A DNA stretch of 7,153 nt from Caldifarciminota bacterium (lineage in GTDB: Bacteria; Hydrothermota; Hydrothermia; S141-80): positions 1 to 7,153 of the forward strand of contig JALUJC010000317.1 in the NCBI GenBank assembly GCA_027053375.1, read 5' to 3'. Positions 1 through 6,638 of this stretch are shown in pieces. Position 1 is the stretch's first letter; every line of letters begins with the position of its first letter. Position numbers and translations under genes: made by a program. The notes beneath the pieces were generated by a model that saw nothing but the letters and a program-made list of their open reading frames with translations, had not been told where the DNA came from and made no database searches.

Positions 1-639
1 GTGGAACTCCTGAAAATGGCGTTGTCGGAACCGGATCTGGAATTTCGTGCGTTTCCATCGGCGGAAGATGCGTGGTTTTATCTTCAGGGACATCCTGCCG
101 TGGATCTGATGATCGTGGACTGGATGCTGCCGGGGAGTGATGGGATGGCGCTGGTCCGCCGTCTTCGTCAGGATCCCCGGTTTCAGCAGACCCGCATTCT
201 TATGTTAACCGCGCGGGTGGGTGAGGATGATGTGGTTCAGGCACTCTCTGAGGGGGCCGATGACTATCTCCGAAAGCCTTTTTCCCTCCGGGAACTCAAG
301 GCAAGAATGCGGGCTCTTTTCCGGCGGGGTAACGAACAGGTGGCGGTTCACTGGATCCGGAGCGGACAGCTCCGGCTCTCTCCGGAACTCCGCGAGGTTT
401 ATCTCGGGGACGAACCCCTTTCTCTGACACCGCGCGAGTTTGATTTGCTGGCGCTGCTCCTTCGCGAACGCCCGAGGGTCCTGCACCGGGACACGATTTT
501 GCGCCTTCTGGGGATGGAGGAAGCCACACGGCGTACCGTGGACGTTCATATCCGCAATCTGCGTAAGAAGCTGGGACCCTACGGAACATGGATTGAGACC
601 CGACGGGGCGCGGGATACCGCTGGCGTGAACCTGATTGA
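1..639 (+). CDS. OmpR/PhoB-family response regulator, 5' end cut off by window
   Basis: DNA-binding response regulator that would be phosphorylated by the kinase encoded just downstream and then control transcription. Visible residues 1-105 are most of a receiver domain: phospho-acceptor Asp40 in LMIVDWMLPGSDG, the switch Thr70 in ILMLTAR, and the conserved Lys92 in DDYLRKPF. Residues about 120-210 are a winged-helix domain of the OmpR/PhoB class, with LTPREFDLLALL, the recognition-helix region TRRTVDVHIRNLRKKL and the final wing RRGAGYRW. The first base falls at a GTG codon, but the protein there reads ELLKMAL, which normally follows the first strand and the acidic Asp-Asp pair. About 12-16 N-terminal residues therefore lie upstream of the window, and GTG at position 1 is probably an internal Val. 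The stop lies inside the kinase gene, indicating translational coupling. Family assignment is firm. The regulon and a specific name such as PhoB cannot be given from sequence alone. Confidence 0.95.
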   Translation: MELLKMALSEPDLEFRAFPSAEDAWFYLQGHPAVDLMIVDWMLPGSDGMALVRRLRQDPRFQQTRILMLTARVGEDDVVQALSEGADDYLRKPFSLRELKARMRALFRRGNEQVAVHWIRSGQLRLSPELREVYLGDEPLSLTPREFDLLALLLRERPRVLHRDTILRLLGMEEATRRTVDVHIRNLRKKLGPYGTWIETRRGAGYRWREPD

Positions 640-1720
640 GATTTTCCTGGCGCTTGGATGGGTGCTGTGGCTGGGGTCCCTCTGGCGGCACCGCAGGGCT
701 TCTATGAATACCGCGGGACCGAAGAAAATCTCCGGGGATACCGAACCTTCTCCCGAACCCGACTGGATCCACCACTGGATGCGTCATACCCGGGAGGCGG
801 TGCTGTTTCTGGATGAACGCTTGCGGGTAAAACGGGCCAACGATCTGGCAAAGCGGATGTTTGGGGTGGATCGTGGTTATCTCTGGGAGGGACGACGTTC
901 TCCGGACCTTTTTACTTTTCTCCGGGATCTTCAGGAAAGTGAGGAGGCAGTGATTCGTTCTGCCACCCTGCGTGATCCCGAACCGCGCTGGCTGGTCCTC
1001 TCGGGCATTCGCCTGGCGGAGGGGGGCTATCTGGTCCTGGCGGCAGATGATACCCGTATTCGGGTGCTGGAGGAACATCAGACACGGTTGATGCGTCAGA
1101 TCTCCCATGAACTCCGCACACCTATTACCAACCTTCGGGCTTCACTGGAGTTGCTGGAGGAAAAAGGGGCATCCCGACTGGTCCAGATTTTCCGCCGGAA
1201 TCTGGATCGTCTGGAACGACTCGTGGAGGCCCTTTCCCGTATGCAGACACTTGAAGAGTGGACTGCGCGGAAAGAAACGCTGGATCTTGCACAGATTCTT
1301 CGAACGCTGGTGGAGCTGTTTGAACCCCGCGTTCCGGAGGGTATGCTGATGCTGGAATTGCCCGAAAGACAGGTTGCACGATGGGTGGGTGATCGCTTTT
1401 TGCTGGAGTCCGCCCTTTTTCCTGTACTGGACAATGCGGTACAGTTCCGATATCCAGAGGGGAGGATCTGGGTGCGCCTGATGCGAACGGAGCACGCATG
1501 GGAAATTGAGGTGGAGGATGAGGGGCGCGGGATTTCTCCTGAGTGGATTCACCGTGTGTGGGAACCATTTTTCCAGAGGGACGGCGGAACGGGGCTCGGG
1601 CTTTCGCTGGTGCGGACGGCGGTGGCACAGCTGGGAGGAGAGGTGACGTTGACCAGCCGGGAAGGGTACGGGACACGGGTGGTGCTTCGGCTTCCAGATA
1701 CCCGGGAAGAGGAAGTATGA
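626..1720 (+). CDS. PhoR-like membrane-anchored sensor histidine kinase
   Basis: Partner kinase of the preceding regulator. From the GTG at 626 it is 364 aa. Residues about 3-20 (LIEIFLALGWVLWLGSLW) form one hydrophobic helix followed by RHRR, which predicts a cytoplasmic remainder. Residues about 47-145 look like a PAS domain (EAVLFLDERLRVKRAN). The DHp domain carries the H box RQISHELRTPITNLR with His161. The ATPase domain has the N box (VLDNAVQF, Asn270), the G1 box DEGRGI, the F box WEPFF and the G2 box GTGLGLSL. The GTG start is chosen because it overlaps the regulator's stop by 14 bp and keeps the transmembrane helix. No strong Shine-Dalgarno precedes it, and ATG 704 would give a soluble protein. 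The helix-PAS-DHp-CA order matches PhoR-type kinases but lacks a periplasmic domain, so the signal is probably cytoplasmic or membrane-borne. Its stop overlaps the next start (ATGA). Confidence 0.93.
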   Translation: MNLIEIFLALGWVLWLGSLWRHRRASMNTAGPKKISGDTEPSPEPDWIHHWMRHTREAVLFLDERLRVKRANDLAKRMFGVDRGYLWEGRRSPDLFTFLRDLQESEEAVIRSATLRDPEPRWLVLSGIRLAEGGYLVLAADDTRIRVLEEHQTRLMRQISHELRTPITNLRASLELLEEKGASRLVQIFRRNLDRLERLVEALSRMQTLEEWTARKETLDLAQILRTLVELFEPRVPEGMLMLELPERQVARWVGDRFLLESALFPVLDNAVQFRYPEGRIWVRLMRTEHAWEIEVEDEGRGISPEWIHRVWEPFFQRDGGTGLGLSLVRTAVAQLGGEVTLTSREGYGTRVVLRLPDTREEEV

Positions 1721-2199
1721 AAGATCCGCAGGATCCGCTGCTCCGAAAAGGACTCAAATTTCTGGAGGAACGCTTTGGACTACCACAGGAAATATGGAAT
1801 GGCGTGATCTTTCATCGGGTGGGGGATGACTACTGGATCACCACACCGGAAGCGGTCAGGGTTGACCTGCCCAAGATTCGTCGCCGGGGTTTGCGTTTCC
1901 TGCGAACCTACCGGGGGCCGCGCTTTAAGTGGACCACCACAGCCATGATGCTCTTTGGCGCCCGGGCCACACGGAATGTGGTGGAGCTCTCCCCGGAAGA
2001 GGCCGAACGTTTCGTACGTGGGGAGGATCTCAAACGCGATCCCCTGCCCCCAGACTGCACCCCGGGACAGATCATCCTCCGGTATCAGGGGCAGCCCCTG
2101 GGGTCCGGGTTGCTTCACCGGGACGGAAGGATCAAGAACCAGCTGCCTGCGGGGCGCCGTCTCCCTCGGCTTCGTATCGTGAGGGACATTTCGTCATAA
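1717..2199 (+). CDS. Stand-alone PUA-like domain protein related to the C-terminus of NOL1/NOP2/Sun (RsmF-type) RNA methyltransferases
   Basis: 160-aa soluble protein with no signal peptide or membrane helix. The C-terminal part (about residues 108-150) reads PGQIILRYQGQPLGSGLL then GRIKNQLPAGRRL. This resembles the PUA-like domain at the end of RsmF/NOL1-NOP2-Sun rRNA m5C methyltransferases, where a glycine-rich 'plG.g' strand is followed by 'lKN.lPkglR'. The middle (FKWTTTAMMLFGARATRNVVELSPEEAERFVRGE) fits the pre-PUA segment of the same proteins. The N-terminal LKFLEERFGLPQEIW resembles the helix that opens this module. No SAM-binding or catalytic Cys motifs are present, so it is not a methyltransferase by itself. 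An RNA-binding role is inferred. The start ATG lies in the kinase stop (ATGA) with a GAAGAGG Shine-Dalgarno upstream, so it is cotranslated with the two-component pair. Its last 68 bp are also coding on the other strand (ccmE). The family call comes from remembered motif patterns and is moderately secure. Confidence 0.7.
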   Translation: MKDPQDPLLRKGLKFLEERFGLPQEIWNGVIFHRVGDDYWITTPEAVRVDLPKIRRRGLRFLRTYRGPRFKWTTTAMMLFGARATRNVVELSPEEAERFVRGEDLKRDPLPPDCTPGQIILRYQGQPLGSGLLHRDGRIKNQLPAGRRLPRLRIVRDISS

Positions 2200-2548
2200 G
2201 GGTCCGTGCTTCCAGCACGTTCCCGGAGCGGTGATACACCCCTTCCGCCACCACCGGCACCTCATCGGTAAATGCGTCCGGAATGGCACCGCGATAGCGG
2301 ACACGCAGCGTCTCCCCGTTTTCCTCAATCAGAAAGTCCAGGGAGAGTCCCTGCTGCTGGATGGAGCCGGATACCACGGTGCCGGAGGTTTTCACCACCC
2401 GGCCGTTGACCTTTCCGGCGTTTTCCATGAGTTCATCCACGGTGTAGTAGTACACCCAGGTTCTCTGAATTCCCTGTGCCACCACCCAGCCAAAGAGCAG
2501 GAAAAAGGCCGTCCCTACCAGGGCGATTTTAAGATTTTTCGGTTTCAT
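2132..2548 (-). CDS. ccmE: Cytochrome c maturation protein CcmE, Cys (CXXXY) variant
   Basis: Periplasmic heme chaperone of the System I (Ccm) pathway, which takes heme covalently and hands it to the CcmF/H ligation complex. The 138-aa protein has a short Lys-rich N-terminus, one membrane anchor (about residues 8-25), the typical YYYTVDEL segment, and an OB-fold core (GRVVKTSGTVVSGSI, TLRVRYRGAIPDAF, VPVVAEGVY). In classical CcmE the heme is bound by His in HXXXY. Here the position is Cys121 in LMTKCPSRYE, giving C-x-x-x-Y with Tyr125. The Cys form is a known alternative, reported in Desulfovibrio and archaea. The start has a very strong GGAGGAGG site and lies 20 bp inside the 3' end of pdxT, so it is read on the pdxST transcript. 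No ccmF or ccmC neighbours are in the window. The last residues after the CXXXY motif are low-complexity and overlap the convergent PUA gene. Confidence 0.9.
   Translation of the reverse strand: MKPKNLKIALVGTAFFLLFGWVVAQGIQRTWVYYYTVDELMENAGKVNGRVVKTSGTVVSGSIQQQGLSLDFLIEENGETLRVRYRGAIPDAFTDEVPVVAEGVYHRSGNVLEARTLMTKCPSRYEAEGDGAPQAAGS
2205..2219 (+). terminator. Possible hairpin after the PUA-like gene (weak terminator candidate)
   Basis: CGTGCT (2205-2210) and AGCACG (2214-2219) form a perfect 6-bp stem with a TCC loop, 5 nt after the stop of the plus-strand operon. No T-run follows, so it is not a classical intrinsic terminator, and the bases also encode the C-terminal part of ccmE on the other strand. 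It may slow or end transcription or simply reflect coding constraint. Confidence 0.25.
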
Positions 2549-3116
2549 ATGCCTCCTCCACCATCTTCAAAAACCATTGATGAATACGGAGATCTTCCGT
2601 AAGTTCGGGGTGAAAGGTGGAAATCATCAGGTGCCCCTTCCGCACAAGCACAGGTTCTCCGTCCTCAAGGGTCCCCAGCACCTCCGCCTCTCCAGGATCC
2701 TGGATCCGGGGTGCCCGGATGAAGACCCCGGGAAAGGGCTTCTCTTCGTTCACCAGCCGCACCGGTGCTTCAAAACTTTCTTTTTGCCGTCCCCAGGCGT
2801 TCCTGCGGATTTTCACCGGAAGAAGGTTCATGCCATAGCCCTCTTCCTCGTCCGTCACATGGCTGAGCAGGATGGCACCGGCACAGGTCCCATAGGCGGG
2901 AAGGCCATCCTGGATCTCGGCGCGCAACCGATCCCACAGTCCGGAACGTTTTAATAAACGCCGCTGTGTGGTGGATTCACCCCCGGGGAAGATCACACCC
3001 TCCACACCCTGCAGATCCTCCTCCCGTCGGATCCACCGTACCTCCACGCCCAGCCGCTCCAGAAGTGTCTGGTGCTCCCGTACATCACCCTGAAGTGCCA
3101 CAATCCCGATACGCAT
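2529..3116 (-). CDS. pdxT: Pyridoxal 5'-phosphate synthase glutaminase subunit PdxT
   Basis: Class I glutamine amidotransferase subunit. It hydrolyses glutamine and channels ammonia to PdxS for PLP formation in the deoxyxylulose-independent B6 pathway (EC 4.3.3.6 / 3.5.1.2), in the cytoplasm. The protein is 195 aa, the usual length. Family motifs are complete: IGIVALQGDVREH at the N-terminus, FPGGESTT (oxyanion region), the nucleophile elbow YGTCAGAILL with Cys78, the FIRAPRI segment, and the STFHPELTED motif supplying His169 and Glu171 of the triad. The ATG at 3116 is preferred over the in-frame GTG codons at 3125 and 3122. It begins the standard MRIGIVALQG sequence, lies 2 nt after the pdxS stop, and has a GGGGGTGG ribosome site ending about 5 nt upstream. 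The 3' end overlaps the ccmE start by 20 bp. Confidence 0.98.
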   Translation of the reverse strand: MRIGIVALQGDVREHQTLLERLGVEVRWIRREEDLQGVEGVIFPGGESTTQRRLLKRSGLWDRLRAEIQDGLPAYGTCAGAILLSHVTDEEEGYGMNLLPVKIRRNAWGRQKESFEAPVRLVNEEKPFPGVFIRAPRIQDPGEAEVLGTLEDGEPVLVRKGHLMISTFHPELTEDLRIHQWFLKMVEEAYETEKS

Positions 3117-3118
3117 GG

Positions 3119-4012
3119 TCACCACCCCCGGCTCTGGAGGAGCTCCTGCTCTTCCAGCTCGTGAATGTCCAGTCCTTTCATGGGTTCGCCCAGCCCACGG
3201 GAAATCCGGGCCAGCACGTCCGGCTGGTCATAATAAGCCACCGCTTCCACAATGGCCCGTGCCCGGGCTGCCGGGTTTTCCGATTTGAAGATCCCGCTTC
3301 CCACAAAGACCGACTCTGCCCCCAGCTGCATCATCAATGCGGCATCGGCGGGCGTAGCGATCCCTCCAGCAGCGAAATTGGGCACAGGAAGCCGCCCGTG
3401 GTCCCGCACCCACCGAACCAGCTCCACAGGGGCGCGAAGTTCTTTGGCCCGGGCATACACCTCCTCTTCGGGGAGGGTGGTGAGTTCGCGGATCTGCGCC
3501 TGAATCTTTCGCATGTGGCGGACCGCCTCCACCACGTTTCCTGTTCCCGCTTCCCCTTTCGTCCGGATCATGGCGGCTCCTTCTCCAATCCGCCGGAGGG
3601 CCTCTCCCAGATCCCGTGCACCACAGACAAAGGGCACCGTGAAGGCGTGCTTGTCAATGTGGTGTTCCTCGTCGGCAGGGGTGAGCACCTCGCTTTCATC
3701 AATAAAATCCACGCCCAGGGCTTCCAGGATCTGGGCTTCCACAAAATGACCGATCCGAACTTTCGCCATCACCGGAATGCTCACCGCGTCCATGATGCGG
3801 AGGATGATTTCCGGGTCCGCCATCCTTGCCACGCCCCCCTCCTTCCGGATGTCCGCCGGGACCCGTTCCAGGGCCATCACGGCCACAGCACCTGCATCCT
3901 CCGCAATTTTTGCCTGCTCGGGTGTGGTTACGTCCATAATAACGCCACCCCGAAGCATTTCAGAAAGCCCGACCTTTAATCGCCAGGTCCCATGTTCTTT
4001 CCTGGTGGTCAT
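3119..4012 (-). CDS. pdxS: Pyridoxal 5'-phosphate synthase lyase subunit PdxS
   Basis: Synthase subunit of the PLP synthase complex. It condenses ribose 5-phosphate (or ribulose 5-phosphate), glyceraldehyde 3-phosphate and ammonia from PdxT into PLP. The 297-aa TIM-barrel protein is highly conserved throughout: GGVIMDV with Asp27, [12 protein letters not shown], the Schiff-base lysine Lys84 in [43 protein letters not shown], the second lysine Lys152 in [42 protein letters not shown] and the C-terminal RGW. The ATG start at 4012 has a GGAGG site (4021-4025) 8 nt upstream. It is the first gene of a minus-strand operon with pdxT and ccmE, and a strong promoter lies about 30 bp upstream. Glyceraldehyde 3-phosphate is both a PdxS substrate and the substrate of GAPDH, encoded by the divergent operon. 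Confidence 0.99.
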   Translation of the reverse strand: MTTRKEHGTWRLKVGLSEMLRGGVIMDVTTPEQAKIAEDAGAVAVMALERVPADIRKEGGVARMADPEIILRIMDAVSIPVMAKVRIGHFVEAQILEALGVDFIDESEVLTPADEEHHIDKHAFTVPFVCGARDLGEALRRIGEGAAMIRTKGEAGTGNVVEAVRHMRKIQAQIRELTTLPEEEVYARAKELRAPVELVRWVRDHGRLPVPNFAAGGIATPADAALMMQLGAESVFVGSGIFKSENPAARARAIVEAVAYYDQPDVLARISRGLGEPMKGLDIHELEEQELLQSRGW

Positions 4013-4041
4013 CTTCCTTTCCTCCGTGTTTGGATAGAAAA

Positions 4042-4070
4042 ATTATATCCTGTGGATGGGGGCGGGTCAA
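4042..4070 (-). promoter_or_regulatory. Sigma-70-type promoter of the pdxS-pdxT-ccmE operon
   Basis: Reading the minus strand, a TTGACC -35 box (4070-4065) is followed by exactly 17 bp and a perfect TATAAT -10 box (4047-4042). Transcription would start near 4035, giving a leader of about 23 nt that carries the pdxS Shine-Dalgarno (GGAGG at 4021-4025). No room remains for a riboswitch or attenuator, so any control probably acts on initiation through the repeats around the -35 box. Confidence 0.88.
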
Positions 4071-4116
4071 ACCATCCAGCCGGGTATCTTATGCATCCAT
4101 AAAATGCTGGTTTGAC
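4066..4116. repeat. 9-bp inverted repeat linking the two divergent -35 regions
   Basis: TGGTTTGAC occurs on the plus strand at 4108-4116 and, inverted, at 4074-4066, with 33 bp between the arms. Each arm contains most of the -35 box of its own promoter, so part of the match reflects the shared TTGAC core. The extra TGGT upstream is identical in both. Inside the spacer lies a smaller dyad, TTATG-N4-CATAA (4089-4102). The arrangement could be an operator serving both promoters or a coincidence; no known regulator motif is recognised. Confidence 0.4.
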
Positions 4117-4140
4117 AATCCTGTCTTCTTGGGACATAAT
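4112..4140 (+). promoter_or_regulatory. Sigma-70-type promoter of the ytxH-like/gap/pgk/TPR operon
   Basis: A perfect TTGACA -35 box (4112-4117) is followed by 17 bp and a CATAAT -10 box (4135-4140), one base from consensus. Transcription would start near 4147. The short leader to ATG 4181 is strikingly purine-rich and contains the GGGAGG ribosome site (4166-4171). Together with the divergent promoter at 4042-4070 it explains the whole 168-bp gap between pdxS and the next gene. Confidence 0.88.
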
Positions 4141-4180
4141 GAGGCAGGCGAAAGCAAGGGAAGAAGGGAGGTAAGAGGGC

Positions 4181-5445
<1,265 letters not shown>

Positions 5446-5447
5446 GC

Positions 5448-5453
5448 AGGAGG
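5448..5453 (+). promoter_or_regulatory. Shine-Dalgarno site fixing the GTG start of pgk
   Basis: A consensus AGGAGG lies 6 nt before the GTG at 5460, between the gap stop and the pgk coding region. It settles the start there, rather than at any in-frame ATG upstream within gap. Confidence 0.9.
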
Positions 5454-5459
5454 ACAACG

Positions 5460-6638
5460 GTGCCCCGGACGCTGAAAGATTTTCCGGAGGATTTCTGGAA
5501 AGGTCGGGCCACGGTCGTGCGGGTGGACTGGAATGTTCCGCTCCATGAGGGGACGATCCAGGATGATACGCGGATTCGTGCGAGTCTCCCTACGCTAACC
5601 TATCTGCTGGAACGCGGTGCACGGGTTCTGGTCATGTCCCATCTGGGTCGCCCAAAGGGGAAGGTGGTGCCGGAATATTCGCTGAAACCCCTGATTCCCC
5701 GTGTGGAAGCGCTGCTGGGGCGCCGTGTACGGTTTGTGCCGGAACATCGGGAGGCGCTCCTGCGTGCGCTGTGGTCTGAACTTCGGCCCGGCGAACTTGC
5801 CCTGCTGGAAAACCTCCGTTTCCACCCGGGTGAACGGAACAACGATCCCGTCTTTGCGGCGCTTCTTGCGCAGGGTGTGCAGGCGTATGTGAACGACGCT
5901 TTTGGTACTGCCCACCGGGCGCATGCTTCTGTGGATGCCCTGCCGCGTCGGATCTCCGATCGTGCCATGGGGTTTCTTTTTGAACGAGAGATCTACTGGT
6001 TGCGTCAGGTGCGGGAAGCCCCTGTCGCCCCCTTTGTTGTGGTTCTTGGAGGAGCCAAAGTCTCGGACAAACTGGGTGTGATCCGTCACCTGCTGTCCCG
6101 CGTGGACCGGTTGCTGGTGGGCGGGGGGATGGCCTACACCTTTCTGGCTGCCCGGGGTGAACCGGTGGGACGATCGCTGGTGGATGAAGACCATCTGGAA
6201 GCCGTCCGTTCCTTCCTGGAGGAAGCGCCCGAGAAGTTTGTGCTTCCTGTGGATCATGTGGTCGCCGAATCACCGGACGCCACCGGTGGGGAGGTGGTGC
6301 GTACCATTCCACCCGACCGTATGGGGCTGGACATTGGACCGGAAACCCGGAAGCGTTTTCGGGAGGCCCTTCCCGGCAAGGGGACCATTTTCTGGAATGG
6401 ACCCATGGGTGTGTTTGAAAATGCCGCTTTTCGGGATGGGACGCGTGCCGTGGCTGACCGTATGGTTGCAGCCTGTGCGGAGGGTGCCACCGTGGTGGTG
6501 GGAGGTGGGGATACGGCGTCCGCCTATAACCTTCTTGGATTCTCGACAGATGCGGTGAGCCACGTGTCCACAGGTGGGGGCGCCACATTGAGCTATGTGG
6601 CGGGGGAATCGCTCCCCGCACTGGAGGCGCTGGAATGA
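5460..6638 (+). CDS. pgk: Phosphoglycerate kinase
   Basis: Cytoplasmic enzyme that transfers phosphate from 1,3-bisphosphoglycerate to ADP (EC 2.7.2.3), the step after GAPDH. From the GTG start it is 392 aa, typical for bacterial monomeric PGK. Motifs in order: VRVDWNVP (family usually VDFNVP), DDTRIRASLPTL, VMSHLGRPKG, LLENLRFHPGE, YVNDAFGTAHRAHAS, FVVVLGGAKVSDK, LLVGGGMAYTFL, GLDIGPETRKRF, IFWNGPMGVFE, VVVGGGDTASA and HVSTGGGATLSYVAGE. Both Rossmann-like lobes and the nucleotide and substrate motifs are therefore intact. The start is set by AGGAGG at 5448-5453. The stop overlaps the downstream ATG (ATGA at 6635-6638). It belongs to the gap operon, and no tpiA appears before the window ends. 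Confidence 0.98.
   Translation: MPRTLKDFPEDFWKGRATVVRVDWNVPLHEGTIQDDTRIRASLPTLTYLLERGARVLVMSHLGRPKGKVVPEYSLKPLIPRVEALLGRRVRFVPEHREALLRALWSELRPGELALLENLRFHPGERNNDPVFAALLAQGVQAYVNDAFGTAHRAHASVDALPRRISDRAMGFLFEREIYWLRQVREAPVAPFVVVLGGAKVSDKLGVIRHLLSRVDRLLVGGGMAYTFLAARGEPVGRSLVDEDHLEAVRSFLEEAPEKFVLPVDHVVAESPDATGGEVVRTIPPDRMGLDIGPETRKRFREALPGKGTIFWNGPMGVFENAAFRDGTRAVADRMVAACAEGATVVVGGGDTASAYNLLGFSTDAVSHVSTGGGATLSYVAGESLPALEALE

Noticed and set aside
440..625. Upstream extension of the histidine kinase frame to ATG 440
   Set aside because: It would overlap the regulator's winged-helix domain by 200 bp, and its Trp/Cys-rich translation resembles no kinase N-terminus. GTG 626 is preferred.
296..1108. 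270-codon minus-strand open frame opposite the regulator/kinase genes
   Set aside because: It spans the junction of two real plus-strand genes and has no domain or upstream ribosome site.
2966..3979. 337-codon plus-strand open frame opposite pdxT and pdxS
   Set aside because: It is an antisense shadow of two very well conserved genes. The product is rich in His, Pro and Ser with no recognisable domain, and it has no ribosome site or promoter.
4141..4180. Riboswitch or attenuator in the leader of the YtxH-like/gap operon
   Set aside because: The predicted leader is only about 34 nt, purine-rich and unable to form a meaningful stem; it looks like an extended ribosome-binding region.
6493..6520. 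G-rich run resembling a quadruplex within pgk
   Set aside because: It is the coding sequence of the conserved VVVGGGDTASA nucleotide-binding motif, so the G runs come from Gly and Val codons.
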